Assembly: GCF_040372045.1 (NCBI RefSeq)
Contig: NZ_BAABWH010000005.1
DNA from: Thalassolituus sp006212115
GTDB taxonomy: Bacteria; Pseudomonadota; Gammaproteobacteria; Pseudomonadales; Oceanobacteraceae
DNA length: 64,000 bases
Strand: one strand, 5' to 3'
Part shown: piece by piece, positions 34,431-44,193 of the stretch
Numbering within the stretch: position 1 is the first letter of the stretch
How the letters are laid out: each line of letters begins with the position of its first letter
Notes under the pieces: model-generated
Told to the model about the DNA's origin: nothing
Databases searched by the model: none
Seen by the model: the letters and a program-made list of their open reading frames with translations, nothing else
Made by a program: the position numbers and the translations under genes

Positions 34431-35103
34431 AATTCAATACCTCGCTTAATTCCGTTTCAGTCACAGGTATATCAGGTGCAGTTAACTGTCTGGTATCGCC
34501 CCAGGTTTCCTGATCCCACACGCTGAGAAGAAGACGAGTATTCGCCTGATAAATGAGATTCTCACGTTGAAGTGTCATTTGCTCATAGCGTGCAAGTTGA
34601 TGGGCTATGCAATTCATCTCACCCACCGATTCTATGGCAGCATATCGTGCCTGTATTGAAGGCTCAGGCTCTACTTTTTCGGATGAGGATTCGGGAAACA
34701 CGGGGATAGCACCGGCAAACCGACGAATTTCCGTTTCTTGTCGCGAGGCCAGCGCATCAGCATCGAGATGAACGTCATCTGCTCCAGAGCCATTTTCACC
34801 AGAACCCTCGTTTCCAGATTCATCAGTGGTCACTGCAGAATCCGACGAGTATTGACGCGTGGTTTCTATCCCCTGATGTAAATTGGTAATGAGGATAAAT
34901 GCACCAAAAACAAGAAAGAATACGCCCGGACCAACGCGAGACAGCACAACTTTGATGCCCGGTAGTTCTATTTCGCCGTTCTGATCGGTTTGATTGGGTA
35001 AATGAAAAAACAGTTTATACCCGAGATAGATCGACATGCCCCCAAACCCAACGACCATCAGGCGTTCGAGCATGCGCAGTCCGATAATAATTAGATCTTC
35101 CAT
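34405..35103 (-). CDS. Hypothetical membrane protein paired with the peptidase
   Basis: A 232-residue protein with two transmembrane helices near the N-terminus (about 10-32 and 55-75). After them is a Glu/Ser/Gly-rich linker (84-112) and a mostly helical C-terminal domain ending in a Cys (GNCQY). No family is recognised. The 26-base overlap with the metallopeptidase gene suggests the two act together, perhaps as anchor and protease; this is inference. Confidence 0.6.
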   Translation of the reverse strand: MEDLIIIGLRMLERLMVVGFGGMSIYLGYKLFFHLPNQTDQNGEIELPGIKVVLSRVGPGVFFLVFGAFILITNLHQGIETTRQYSSDSAVTTDESGNEGSGENGSGADDVHLDADALASRQETEIRRFAGAIPVFPESSSEKVEPEPSIQARYAAIESVGEMNCIAHQLARYEQMTLQRENLIYQANTRLLLSVWDQETWGDTRQLTAPDIPVTETELSEVLNYVSGNCQY

Positions 35104-35228
35104 AAAGCCGCCTGAAACAAAAACACTCTGAGCATCGCTATAGATAACAGCGATGGACAGAGTGTAACGCTAACGACTAAACGAAATGAAGCTTACCGGC
35201 ATAACCCGGCGGTAATTGTCCTGCTTCG

Positions 35229-37250
35229 TCAGTTCACCTTGAACTGGCCTACATTACTTCCCAGTGCCTCGGCAATTGAGCGGGCTTTTGCAACAGCCTG
35301 GACCGTACCTTCTGCGTTGCGAGATGTTTCCTCGCCACTGCTGCGAATTTCAGAAAGGTTAGTGCGTAAGCGCGACGCCGCTTCGCTCTGTTGACCTGCG
35401 GTTCCGGCAATACGGTCTGTCCGCTGCTGAATGTCACCCATGCTCTGCTGAATTTCCGCCAGAGTGTCACTCACCTGTACTGAGTTTTTCACAGTCGCAT
35501 CAACCATGTCCCGGTTGACCCGCATGGTATCTACGGCCTTAACGATATTGTCCTGTACATCACTGATCAGAGTCTCAATTTCCTGCGCAGAGCCTTGTGT
35601 TCGGCTGGCCAGTGTGCGCACCTCATCAGCCACAACGGCAAAGCCTCGTCCCTGCTCTCCAGCCCGGGCAGCCTCAATGGCGGCATTCAGGGCCAACAGA
35701 TTAGTCTGCTCGGCGATGCCTTTAATCGTTTCAAGAATAGAACTAATGCTGCTGGAGTTGTCAGCCAGACGATTTACCGCTGCCATTGAGTTTTCCATCT
35801 CGTCAGATAAACGTCCGACCTCTCCCATCACACGAGTAACCACTTTGCCCGCCTCGTCGGACTTACCTTGACCGGAGCGAGCGGCAAGCTCAGCTTCCTC
35901 CGCAAGTCGACTGACGTCAGCCGCACTTTCAGCCACCTCTTCAATCGTGGTGCTGACTTCATTAGTACGACTTAACTGCACAGCCACTGCCTGTCTACTG
36001 CGGTCAGCAATTGATTCAACATCCGATACGTTTTTTCCGACTTCAGAAGCAGACGCTTTTACTGCGGACAGCGTTTGTCGAATGTTATCGATCATCTGAT
36101 TAAATGCATCGCGTAACTGTCCCATTTCATCGTTACCTACCACCTCAATGTGCTGGGTAAAATCGCCCTCAGCAATGACACCGGCTGTCCGGGTGAAATT
36201 CTTGATGGTGGCTCTCACTGACATAAAGAAAGATAAATAGAGATAAACAATAATTGATAGAGTCACCAGAAGTACGGTCACAAGCGTAAATACCCGGCTG
36301 GTCTGCGCAGACAGTCTGTCGTTAAGCCGGGTTTGCAAAAGTGGAAATGCGTTACCACGCAACTCTGTAAAAGCGCTTGAGGACTCTTTGTAATACTGAT
36401 GGAAATCCTGCCACGAACGTTCAATCGACGCCGCCATAATGATCTCTTCGTCTAAGGTCATGCGCAGGTCTTCAAGGAAGGCCAGTACGCTGCTGGCATT
36501 GCCTGACAGAGTGCCGTCGCCCGTTACCTCAGCGTTCGCCATAACTAATTCTGTGCTCTGCTCTGCTGCGAGTATTTCGTCATAAATCAGATTCATCAGA
36601 TCGTATGTGGATGATTGCAGATATTGCTCTGCAAACGCGTAAATACCCGCGGAGTGCCCCAGCCCGGCAGCGCGCTCGATAGCAGGTAAATCCACCAGCA
36701 AGGTTGAGGTCAGACGTTGAATGGTGTCATCTGAATCAAGTGTCAGACCAGAGGACTGAGCGTACTGACGCGCGGTCAGGTAGATCTCATCAATGTTAGT
36801 CTGGAAAAAATTAAACTGATCAAGGAATGCAGGCTGACGTTGCTCGCCAACGATGCTGAAATTTTTCAGATATTGCGCTCGCCACTCTTCAATGGCGGTG
36901 ATCAGCGTATCATCACTGAGGCTGGCCAGCAGCGTATTGGTTTTTCCGGGTAACTGACCGATAAGGCGTGTGGCTTCGTCTTTGAGCGCCGGATCACTCT
37001 GGATCACGGCAGCTGCAGAAATATCTCGAGTAATTTCGAGCTCACGAGCGAAGGAGAGAAGAGATTCAACAGACTGTACTGCTTTGATCTCTTTTTCCGT
37101 TTTCTTCATGGAGTCAAAAGCAGCCAGGAAAACCTGACCGCTAAGGATGACGAGCGGAACCAGAAACAGGAAACTGATAAGGCTGAATTTAGACGCGTAA
37201 CTTAAGCGCCCCATAAATTTGATACCTGGCAGCATCAGTGACCTGAACAT
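35229..37250 (-). CDS. Methyl-accepting chemotaxis protein
   Basis: A 673-residue receptor. The chosen ATG (37250) has GGGGAG 7 bases upstream; a start 5 codons earlier is possible. It has a transmembrane helix near residue 25, a helical periplasmic domain to about residue 320 (including LARELEITRD-like helices that could be a nitrate/nitrite-sensing type bundle), a second transmembrane helix, a HAMP domain (IAEGDFTQHIEVVGNDEMG) and a full signalling hairpin with tip EQTNLLALNAAIEAARAG. It lies 19 bases after aceF, so it may be co-transcribed with pyruvate dehydrogenase. The ligand is unknown. Confidence 0.9.
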   Translation of the reverse strand: MFRSLMLPGIKFMGRLSYASKFSLISFLFLVPLVILSGQVFLAAFDSMKKTEKEIKAVQSVESLLSFARELEITRDISAAAVIQSDPALKDEATRLIGQLPGKTNTLLASLSDDTLITAIEEWRAQYLKNFSIVGEQRQPAFLDQFNFFQTNIDEIYLTARQYAQSSGLTLDSDDTIQRLTSTLLVDLPAIERAAGLGHSAGIYAFAEQYLQSSTYDLMNLIYDEILAAEQSTELVMANAEVTGDGTLSGNASSVLAFLEDLRMTLDEEIIMAASIERSWQDFHQYYKESSSAFTELRGNAFPLLQTRLNDRLSAQTSRVFTLVTVLLVTLSIIVYLYLSFFMSVRATIKNFTRTAGVIAEGDFTQHIEVVGNDEMGQLRDAFNQMIDNIRQTLSAVKASASEVGKNVSDVESIADRSRQAVAVQLSRTNEVSTTIEEVAESAADVSRLAEEAELAARSGQGKSDEAGKVVTRVMGEVGRLSDEMENSMAAVNRLADNSSSISSILETIKGIAEQTNLLALNAAIEAARAGEQGRGFAVVADEVRTLASRTQGSAQEIETLISDVQDNIVKAVDTMRVNRDMVDATVKNSVQVSDTLAEIQQSMGDIQQRTDRIAGTAGQQSEAASRLRTNLSEIRSSGEETSRNAEGTVQAVAKARSIAEALGSNVGQFKVN

Positions 37251-37269
37251 AGATCGACTCCCCATAAAA

Positions 37270-38916
37270 CTACATCAGAATCTGCCTCATATCTTCAAGG
37301 TAACTGACGAGCCTTTGGCTGAAACGCGCTGCTTCGGCGCCGTCAATAACCCTGTGATCGTACGAAAGAGACAGTGGCAACATCAAACGAGGTATAAATT
37401 CAGTACCGTTCCAGACCGGTTTCATCTCAGACCGTGAGAGTCCAAGAATGGCCACCTCTGGCGGATTCACGATGGGGGTAAATGCAGTACCACCAATTCC
37501 GCCCAGACTGGACAGGCTGAAGCAACCTCCCTGCATGTCCTTTAAAGATAGTTTACCTTCGCGCGCCAGGGCGGCTTTGTTGCCCAGTTCTTGTGTGATT
37601 TCTGTAACCGACTTTTTATCGACGTCATGAATCACGGGCACCAGCAATCCTTTTGGCGTATCAACGGCAACGCCAATGTGGACGTAGCCTTTCATAATCA
37701 AGGATTCACCATCAGGAGAGAGTGATGCATTGAAAGTCGGGAAGTCGTGAAGCAGTTTCGCAATAGCTTTCAGCACGAAAGGAACAATCGAGAAACGAAC
37801 TTCACCCTGCGCATTCTGCGCTTTCCGGAAGGCCTCCAGATCGGTGATATCCGCCTGATCAAACTGAGTCACCTGCGGGACGTTCAGCCATGCTGTCGTC
37901 ATGGCCCGGGCCGTCGCTCGTTTAATATTATTCAGAGATTCAGTCGTTACCGGACCGAACTGTGAAAAATCGACTTCGGGCACAGCAGGAATACCTGAGC
38001 CACCTGCGGCTACAGGACCGTTCACACGCTCTTTAACGAAGGCCTGAACGTCCTCTTTGACGACCCGCCCTTTCGGACCAGATCCGGGGACCACGGCCAG
38101 GTCTACACCAAACTCACGGGCGAGCTTACGTACTGCAGGGCCAGCATGAATGTGCTTAGAGGGCGAACTCACATTGCCAGTCGCTTGAGCGTTAGCTCCA
38201 GATACTGCGGTAGGTGCTGCTGTAGGCGGAGTGGTTGCAGCAGTAGGTGTAGAAGCAGACTGAGATGATACCTCGGACGAAGATCCAGCAGAGGGCGACG
38301 TATCTGCAGCGGTTTTCACCACCACCATAGGTTCACCTTCACTGACTTTATCGCCCATTTTCACCAGAATTTCTTCGACAGTGCCAGAAACGCCAGCCGG
38401 AATTTCCATACTGGCCTTATCTGTCTCCAGCGTAATGATGGTCTGCTCACCATCAATATCTTCGCCAGCGCGCACCGAGACTTCAATCACCTCAACATCT
38501 TTCGAACCACCCAGGTCAGGGATGGAAACGGTTACTGACGTCGCTTCGCCCTGTTTTGCTGATTCTGATGCGGGCTGTGTTGTCTCGTCCGCTCTTTCAA
38601 CTTCGCCCTGTGCTTCAGGCTGTTCGTCAGCACCTTTATCGTCAGCCCCTTGCCCGGACTGTGCTTGTTTGTCAGAGCTGGCAGTGTCGCTACTCAATTC
38701 AATAAATTCATCGCCCTGGCTAACCTTGTCGCCGACTTTGATAAGTACACTCGACACGGTACCGGCCGTTTCAGCCGGAATTTCCATCGTCGCCTTGTCG
38801 GTTTCCAGAACGATTAACGCCTGCTCTTGCTCGACTGAGTCACCGGGATTAACCAGCACCTCAATCACTTCAACGTTGCTTGAGCCACCTAAATCAGGAA
38901 TTTTCAATGTTGTCAT
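37270..38916 (-). CDS. aceF: Pyruvate dehydrogenase E2, dihydrolipoamide acetyltransferase
   Basis: A 548-residue core subunit. Two lipoyl domains are seen, with modified Lys in ETDKATMEIP (about residue 41) and ETDKASMEIP (about residue 160). An Ala/Pro/Ser-rich linker precedes the E1/E3-binding domain (HAGPAVRKLAREFGVDL, SGPKGRVVKEDV). The catalytic domain ends with SLSYDHRVIDGAEAARF, the HxxxDG active site. E. coli has three lipoyl domains; two is a common variant. AAGGA stands 8 bases before the start, 11 bases after aceE. Confidence 0.95.
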   Translation of the reverse strand: MTTLKIPDLGGSSNVEVIEVLVNPGDSVEQEQALIVLETDKATMEIPAETAGTVSSVLIKVGDKVSQGDEFIELSSDTASSDKQAQSGQGADDKGADEQPEAQGEVERADETTQPASESAKQGEATSVTVSIPDLGGSKDVEVIEVSVRAGEDIDGEQTIITLETDKASMEIPAGVSGTVEEILVKMGDKVSEGEPMVVVKTAADTSPSAGSSSEVSSQSASTPTAATTPPTAAPTAVSGANAQATGNVSSPSKHIHAGPAVRKLAREFGVDLAVVPGSGPKGRVVKEDVQAFVKERVNGPVAAGGSGIPAVPEVDFSQFGPVTTESLNNIKRATARAMTTAWLNVPQVTQFDQADITDLEAFRKAQNAQGEVRFSIVPFVLKAIAKLLHDFPTFNASLSPDGESLIMKGYVHIGVAVDTPKGLLVPVIHDVDKKSVTEITQELGNKAALAREGKLSLKDMQGGCFSLSSLGGIGGTAFTPIVNPPEVAILGLSRSEMKPVWNGTEFIPRLMLPLSLSYDHRVIDGAEAARFSQRLVSYLEDMRQILM

Positions 38917-38927
38917 CGGTTCCGTCC

Positions 38928-41609
38928 TTAGCTGTATAGCGGATCTGGTTTAGACGCATCAATGGACAGCTCTGATCTCCAACTTTCCAGAGTATCAAGC
39001 GCCAATGTCCCCTCTTTTACCAACTCATAACCAGCGGCCCAGACGATGTGCTGCCAGTCCACTTCGAAGAAACGCCTCAACGCTTCACGCGTGTCGCTGC
39101 GGCCGAAACCATCTGTGCCTAACACCTGATAGCTTCGCCCCTCAGGAACATACGGGCGAATCTGATCGGAGTACGCTTTCATGTGATCGGTGGCCGATAC
39201 CACAGGGCCCTCGCTCTGTTTCAGCTGAGTAGTGACATACGGCTCTGGCTTGCGCTCGCCTGCAGACAGAATTGCTTCACGCTCGCACGCCATACCATCG
39301 CGACGCAGTTCGTTGTAGGAAGTCACCGACCAGACACTGGCCGCAATACCTTTTTCATTCAGCCATTCCGCAGCCTGTTCAACCTGTCGCAATATCGAAC
39401 CTGAGCCGAGCAACTGGATGGGTTTGTCGGTTCCGGACGACTCGCGTAAACGATAAATACCACGACGGATACCCTCTTCAACGCCTTCTGGCATAGCCGG
39501 GTGGGCGTAGTTTTCGTTCAATGAGGTGATGTAGTAGAAAACCTTTTCTTTCTTCTCATACATCCGCTTGAGGCCGTCCTGAACAATCACGGCCATTTCG
39601 TAGGCGTAGGTTGGGTCGTATGAAATACAATTTGGAATCGTCGACGCAAGCAGATGGCTGTGCCCGTCCTGGTGCTGCAAGCCTTCACCATTGAGAGTCG
39701 TCCGTCCGGAGGTTGCGCCAATCAGGAAGCCCTGACACTGCATATCACCCGCAGCCCAGGCAAAATCACCGATGCGCTGGAAACCGAACATGGAGTAGTA
39801 AATATAAAATGGAATCATGGCCAAGCCATTGGTGCTGTACGAGCTGCCTGCCGCCATCCAGGCAGAGAACGCACCGGCTTCGTTAATGCCTTCCTCAAGG
39901 ATGCGACCTTTCTTATCCTCGCGGTAGTACATCACCTGCCCCTGATCGACCGGCTCGTAGAGCTGGCCTTCCGATGAGTAAATTCCCATCTGTCGGAACA
40001 TCCCTTCCATACCAAATGTTCTGGCTTCGTCGGGAACGATAGGCACGACACGGTCGCCCATATTCTTGTCTTTAATCACCTGAGACAAAATACGAACAAA
40101 GGCCATAGTTGTGGAAATCTCACGCTCGCCGGTTCCATCCAGCTGAGCCTGGAAGAAGGACAGTTCAGGGGCAGACAGCGCCTGCCAGTTCTCCGTCCGC
40201 ACCGGTAAGCTACCGCCCAACTTCTCACGCTGTTTACGCATGTAGGTCATTTCGGGGCTGTCGGCGGGTGGCCGGTAGAAAGGCAGATGTTCCAGATCTT
40301 CATCACGAATCGGAATACCAAAACGATCGCGGAAGGCTTTCAGGCTCTCGACATCCAGTTTCTTAACCTGGTGCGCCTGGTTCTGACCTTCGGCCTCACC
40401 ACCCATACCGTAACCTTTAACGGTATGAGCAAGAATAACGGTCGGCTGACCTTTGTGATTCACAGCCTCGTGATAGGCAGCGAACACCTTATATGGATCA
40501 TGGCCGCCGCGGTTCAGTTTGAAAATATCTTCATCGCTTAGATCTTTGATCAGATCTTTCAGCTCTGGATACTTTTCAAAGAAATGCTCGCGGGTGTATT
40601 TGCCACCCTTCGCTTTGTAGTTCTGGTACTCGCCGTCAACGGTTTCGTCCATACGCTTCTGCAGCAGGCCCTTACGATCTTTCGCAAGCAGAGGGTCCCA
40701 GTGACGCCCCCACACGACCTTAATCACATTCCAGCCTGCACCACGGAACTGGCTTTCCAATTCCTGAATAATCTTACCGTTACCACGCACCGGACCATCC
40801 AGTCGTTGCAGGTTGCAGTTAATAACGAAAATAAGATTCTCAAGCTTCTCGCGCCCTGCAAGGCCAATCGCACCCAGTGTTTCTGGCTCATCACATTCAC
40901 CGTCCCCCAGGAACGCCCACACTTTCCGTCCCTTACGTGGTACCAGTTCACGGGCAGACAGATAACGCATAAAGTGCGCCTGATAAATTGCCTGCAATGG
41001 CCCAAGCCCCATCGATACGGTTGGAAATTGCCAGTAGTCCGGCATCAGTTTGGGGTGTGGATAGGACGATAGGCCCGGCGCTAGAGCCTCCTGACGGAAG
41101 CGCTCTAAATCATGCTCGTCAAAGCGCCCTTCAAGATAACTGCGCGCATAAATACCTGGGGAAACATGACCCTGGTAGTAGATCAGATCCCCCAAAGGCG
41201 ATTGTTCACTGTCGGAATTCGGTGCACGGAAAAAATGGTTAAAACCCACATCGTACAGAGTCGCACTGGAGGCAAAACTGGAAATATGACCGCCTAAATC
41301 GCCAGCTCCCTCTTTGTTCGCGCGCAACACCATAGCCAGCGCGTTCCAACGCACCAACGAGCGGATACGGCGCTCCATAAAGAGGTCACCCGGCATCGGC
41401 GCTTCTTTTTCGGGCGGAATCGTGTTTCGGTATGGCGTGTTCAGCGCGTATGGCAGCGGCATCCCGTCTCGGGTGGCGCGCTCGGCGATACGTTCAATAA
41501 GGAAGTGGGCTCTTTCGAGTCCTTCTGCGCGGATAACAGAGTGGATTGCGTCCACCCACTCTTTGGTTTCCTGGGGATCTGCATCGTTGGTGTAGATCTG
41601 ATCATCCAT
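38928..41609 (-). CDS. aceE: Pyruvate dehydrogenase E1 component (homodimeric)
   Basis: An 893-residue thiamine-diphosphate enzyme that decarboxylates pyruvate and acetylates the lipoyl domains of AceF. The start is ATG 41607-41609, with AGGAG 8 bases upstream; residues MDDQIYTNDADPQETKEW match the family N-terminus, so a longer frame to 41675 is rejected. The ThDP-binding motif is GDGECDEPE to NCNLQRLDG. QRIGDFAWAAGDMQ and TSGRTTLNGEGLQHQDGHS are family landmarks. It is the first gene of aceE-aceF and probably the receptor downstream. Confidence 0.96.
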   Translation of the reverse strand: MDDQIYTNDADPQETKEWVDAIHSVIRAEGLERAHFLIERIAERATRDGMPLPYALNTPYRNTIPPEKEAPMPGDLFMERRIRSLVRWNALAMVLRANKEGAGDLGGHISSFASSATLYDVGFNHFFRAPNSDSEQSPLGDLIYYQGHVSPGIYARSYLEGRFDEHDLERFRQEALAPGLSSYPHPKLMPDYWQFPTVSMGLGPLQAIYQAHFMRYLSARELVPRKGRKVWAFLGDGECDEPETLGAIGLAGREKLENLIFVINCNLQRLDGPVRGNGKIIQELESQFRGAGWNVIKVVWGRHWDPLLAKDRKGLLQKRMDETVDGEYQNYKAKGGKYTREHFFEKYPELKDLIKDLSDEDIFKLNRGGHDPYKVFAAYHEAVNHKGQPTVILAHTVKGYGMGGEAEGQNQAHQVKKLDVESLKAFRDRFGIPIRDEDLEHLPFYRPPADSPEMTYMRKQREKLGGSLPVRTENWQALSAPELSFFQAQLDGTGEREISTTMAFVRILSQVIKDKNMGDRVVPIVPDEARTFGMEGMFRQMGIYSSEGQLYEPVDQGQVMYYREDKKGRILEEGINEAGAFSAWMAAGSSYSTNGLAMIPFYIYYSMFGFQRIGDFAWAAGDMQCQGFLIGATSGRTTLNGEGLQHQDGHSHLLASTIPNCISYDPTYAYEMAVIVQDGLKRMYEKKEKVFYYITSLNENYAHPAMPEGVEEGIRRGIYRLRESSGTDKPIQLLGSGSILRQVEQAAEWLNEKGIAASVWSVTSYNELRRDGMACEREAILSAGERKPEPYVTTQLKQSEGPVVSATDHMKAYSDQIRPYVPEGRSYQVLGTDGFGRSDTREALRRFFEVDWQHIVWAAGYELVKEGTLALDTLESWRSELSIDASKPDPLYS

Positions 41610-42268
41610 CAGCTGGGCTCCTGACCTTGGGCATGTGCTCGAATCAGTATAGATAAAGTCTGAGAAAACACTCACTCACGGCGGATAGACTGATAAATCA
41701 CGAAAACTGATCGTGTCTGATTCAGGCTCCGTGCAGTCTGTCCGCTCCGCGTCGCTGTGGCGTCAGTAACGAGGCTCGTTAGTAACTTTCATGACTTTAT
41801 ATGTCCTTATGACAACTATCCCATGTGTGAGTTTCTTCAACTCGGAACTCAGTCTCACTTTCGTCGGAGACTCTGAATCGAAAATGGCTGCGTTGGCGAC
41901 ATGTAACCAAACCACGAGAGATGCTTCCGCCGAATATATGTTATCGACCTAAAAATAATCGCGCTAATACTAATAAAGAATTAATCATCCTGACTTTTTA
42001 GAAAGCGTTACACAGGTTTACATCCGCAAGTAATGAAATAAAACAAAGTGACCTTGCGCTTTCTTATTGTTCCATTTTCGGCCAATCCCCCCTTCCAGAA
42101 TCAATACGCGTTTCTTTGACAACCCACCGGCCCTGTCTATCGTTCTTATTAATCAGGCCCGAAAAGACAAACATCACTGTTCCGTCAGGCCTGCTGTTTA
42201 AAGACAGGCCGTGCTGCACCCACCCCACTTAAAGGCGCTGCACCCACCAACTGAAGCAGGACATGCAT
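41610..42268. other. 659-base divergent regulatory region (aceE / che operon)
   Basis: No gene is supported here. It holds the aceE promoter on one side and the che promoter on the other. Visible elements: CACGA (41699-41703) and TCGTG (41711-41715) as a short inverted repeat 90 bases upstream of aceE; a sigma-70-like promoter at 42116-42143; a 6-bp hairpin GGCCTG/CAGGCC (42188-42210); and two identical 12-base repeats, GCTGCACCCACC, at 42213 and 42237. No sigma-28 or sigma-54 promoter was recognised. The middle is AT-rich. Confidence 0.4.
42116..42143 (+). promoter_or_regulatory. Candidate promoter of the chemosensory operon
   Basis: TTGACA (42116-42121), a 16-base spacer and TATCGT (42138-42143). 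The -35 is perfect, the -10 matches four of six. It would give a leader of about 120 bases that contains the hairpin and the 12-base direct repeats. Confidence 0.35.
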
Positions 42269-44182
42269 ATGGCACTTGTGAAGAAACCTCAGAATTCCAG
42301 CGCGAAAACAGCCGAGAGCTCAGTCGACCCTAACGTTGCGAAAGAAGCAGAGGCGAAGCGCCGCCGGGCCAGAACTCTGGCAAAACAACAACAGGCAGCC
42401 GAACGTATTGCAGCAGCAACCGGGCAGCTATCCTCCGGTATCACTGAAGCCGCAGCCGCCAGTCAGCAACTCCAGAGTGCGTCCGATCAGATTGCGGTAA
42501 CCGCTGAAGAAATGAGCGGCGCATCACAAGAGTCGTTAGCTGCATTCAACCAGGTCAACAGCTCCATTTCGACGCAGTTAACGAGTGCCGAAGACTCCCG
42601 GACCCGATGCGAGGCCCTCACGAGCGTTGTTCGCGAAACCAGCAGTAAAATCGATAGCCTCGTTGCCAACGTGCGCGAAGCAGCCAGCCGACAGGCTGAT
42701 TCAGTTGAAAAAGTATCTGAACTCGAGAAACAGGCCGCCAATATCGGCGATATCGTTAAGGCCGTCGTTCGAATTGCGGATCAAACCAACCTACTGGCAC
42801 TCAACGCCGCAATCGAAGCTGCACGCGCTGGCAAACATGGTAAAGGTTTCGCAGTCGTCGCGGATGAGGTGCGCACACTCGCAGAAACCTCAGAACAAAG
42901 CGCAAACGAAATTCAGACGCTAGTAAAACAGATTCAACACGAGGTTCGGGGTATTGCAGACGGAATCAAGACGTCGTCTGAGCAGGTCGAGCAGGAAGTG
43001 GAAAAAGGTCATGTAATCCGCGACCAGTTGACCGGTATCCGCGACAACATGACCGAGATCGTCGACGGCACACAAGAGATTGCCAGCGGAGCGTCGCAGT
43101 CCAGCGTAGCAGCCAAGCAGGCACTAAAAGGCATTGAGGACATTGCAACGGCAGCAGAGGAACAATCAGCCGCTGCAGAGGAATCTGCGAAAACCGTCAA
43201 TGAACAAAGCCAGGCACTCAGTGAATGTGAGCGAGCGTCTCAGAGTCTGTTCGATCTCGCTGACGACCTTCGAAATTCTACCGACGTTGCGAAGAGTGCA
43301 GAAGAAGTTGCTTCCAGCGCTGAAGAATTGTCCTCCGCAGTACAGGAAATTAATCGCGCTTCAACGCAAATTATGACCGCTATTGAGCAGATTCGTCTCG
43401 GCTCGCAAACTGCCGCAGCTGCGACAGAAGAATCCTCTGCAGCTATCAACCAAATTGAGCGTGGTCTGGAGGTTGCGCAGGAGCGGGCAACGGTGAGCCA
43501 GAAACAAATTGGTGTCATCAAAGAATCCTTGGGTACAAATAAAACGGCGGTTGATGAATTAATCCACGGTATTGGAGCATCGGTCAGTGCGACCCAAGCC
43601 AGTATTAAACAAGTCCGAGATCTCGAAATTGTTTCCCGTCGTATCGACAAAATCGTCGAAGCCATAGCTATGGTATCGATTCAGACCAATATGCTCGCCG
43701 TCAACGGATCGATTGAAGCAGCACGTGCCGGAGAGTTTGGTAAAGGCTTCGTGGTCGTGGCTACGGATATCCGTAATCTTGCGCGAGACTCTGCTGAAAA
43801 TGCAGATCGCATTAAAGATTTGGTCAAATCCGTTCAGGATCAGATCTTCGCTGTCGGTACAGATCTGGATGAAATCGTAGAAGCTGCGATAGAAGAAACC
43901 GAAAAAGCGAAAGTATCCACCTCGAACCTGACTCAGATCGAAAACGAGATTCTTCTTGTTGAGAAAGGTGCGGACGAAATCCTTAAAGCATCAAACGACA
44001 TTTCATCCGCCATTCTGCAGGTGAAAAGCGGGTCTGAACAAATCGCAGCCGCCTCTGAAGAGGCAGAAAAAGCCGCAGACGAAGCAGCAAGCGCTGCAGA
44101 GCAACAGTCCCGAGGAGCCGACGAACTGGCATCTGCAATCGAAGAAATTGCCTCCCTGGCTGACGAACTGCAAAGCGTATAA
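42269..44182 (+). CDS. Soluble chemoreceptor with two MCP signalling tips
   Basis: A 637-residue protein without any transmembrane segment or recognised ligand-binding domain. ATG 42269 is preferred to 42263 because AGG is 8 bases upstream. After a short basic N-terminus it is continuous Ala/Glu/Ser-rich coiled coil. Two hairpin tips occur about 300 residues apart: QTNLLALNAAIEAARAG (near residue 172) and QTNMLAVNGSIEAARAG (near residue 472), each with its own descending segment (FAVVADEVRTLAE; FVVVATDIRNLAR). The second tip is altered. It should form a cytoplasmic array with the CheW and CheA proteins encoded downstream. What it senses is unknown. Confidence 0.88.
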   Translation: MALVKKPQNSSAKTAESSVDPNVAKEAEAKRRRARTLAKQQQAAERIAAATGQLSSGITEAAAASQQLQSASDQIAVTAEEMSGASQESLAAFNQVNSSISTQLTSAEDSRTRCEALTSVVRETSSKIDSLVANVREAASRQADSVEKVSELEKQAANIGDIVKAVVRIADQTNLLALNAAIEAARAGKHGKGFAVVADEVRTLAETSEQSANEIQTLVKQIQHEVRGIADGIKTSSEQVEQEVEKGHVIRDQLTGIRDNMTEIVDGTQEIASGASQSSVAAKQALKGIEDIATAAEEQSAAAEESAKTVNEQSQALSECERASQSLFDLADDLRNSTDVAKSAEEVASSAEELSSAVQEINRASTQIMTAIEQIRLGSQTAAAATEESSAAINQIERGLEVAQERATVSQKQIGVIKESLGTNKTAVDELIHGIGASVSATQASIKQVRDLEIVSRRIDKIVEAIAMVSIQTNMLAVNGSIEAARAGEFGKGFVVVATDIRNLARDSAENADRIKDLVKSVQDQIFAVGTDLDEIVEAAIEETEKAKVSTSNLTQIENEILLVEKGADEILKASNDISSAILQVKSGSEQIAAASEEAEKAADEAASAAEQQSRGADELASAIEEIASLADELQSV

Positions 44183-44193
44183 GGAGGCCTCCC

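Noticed and set aside
41610..41675. N-terminal extension of AceE
   Set aside because: The residues do not fit the family, and the internal ATG has the ribosome binding site.
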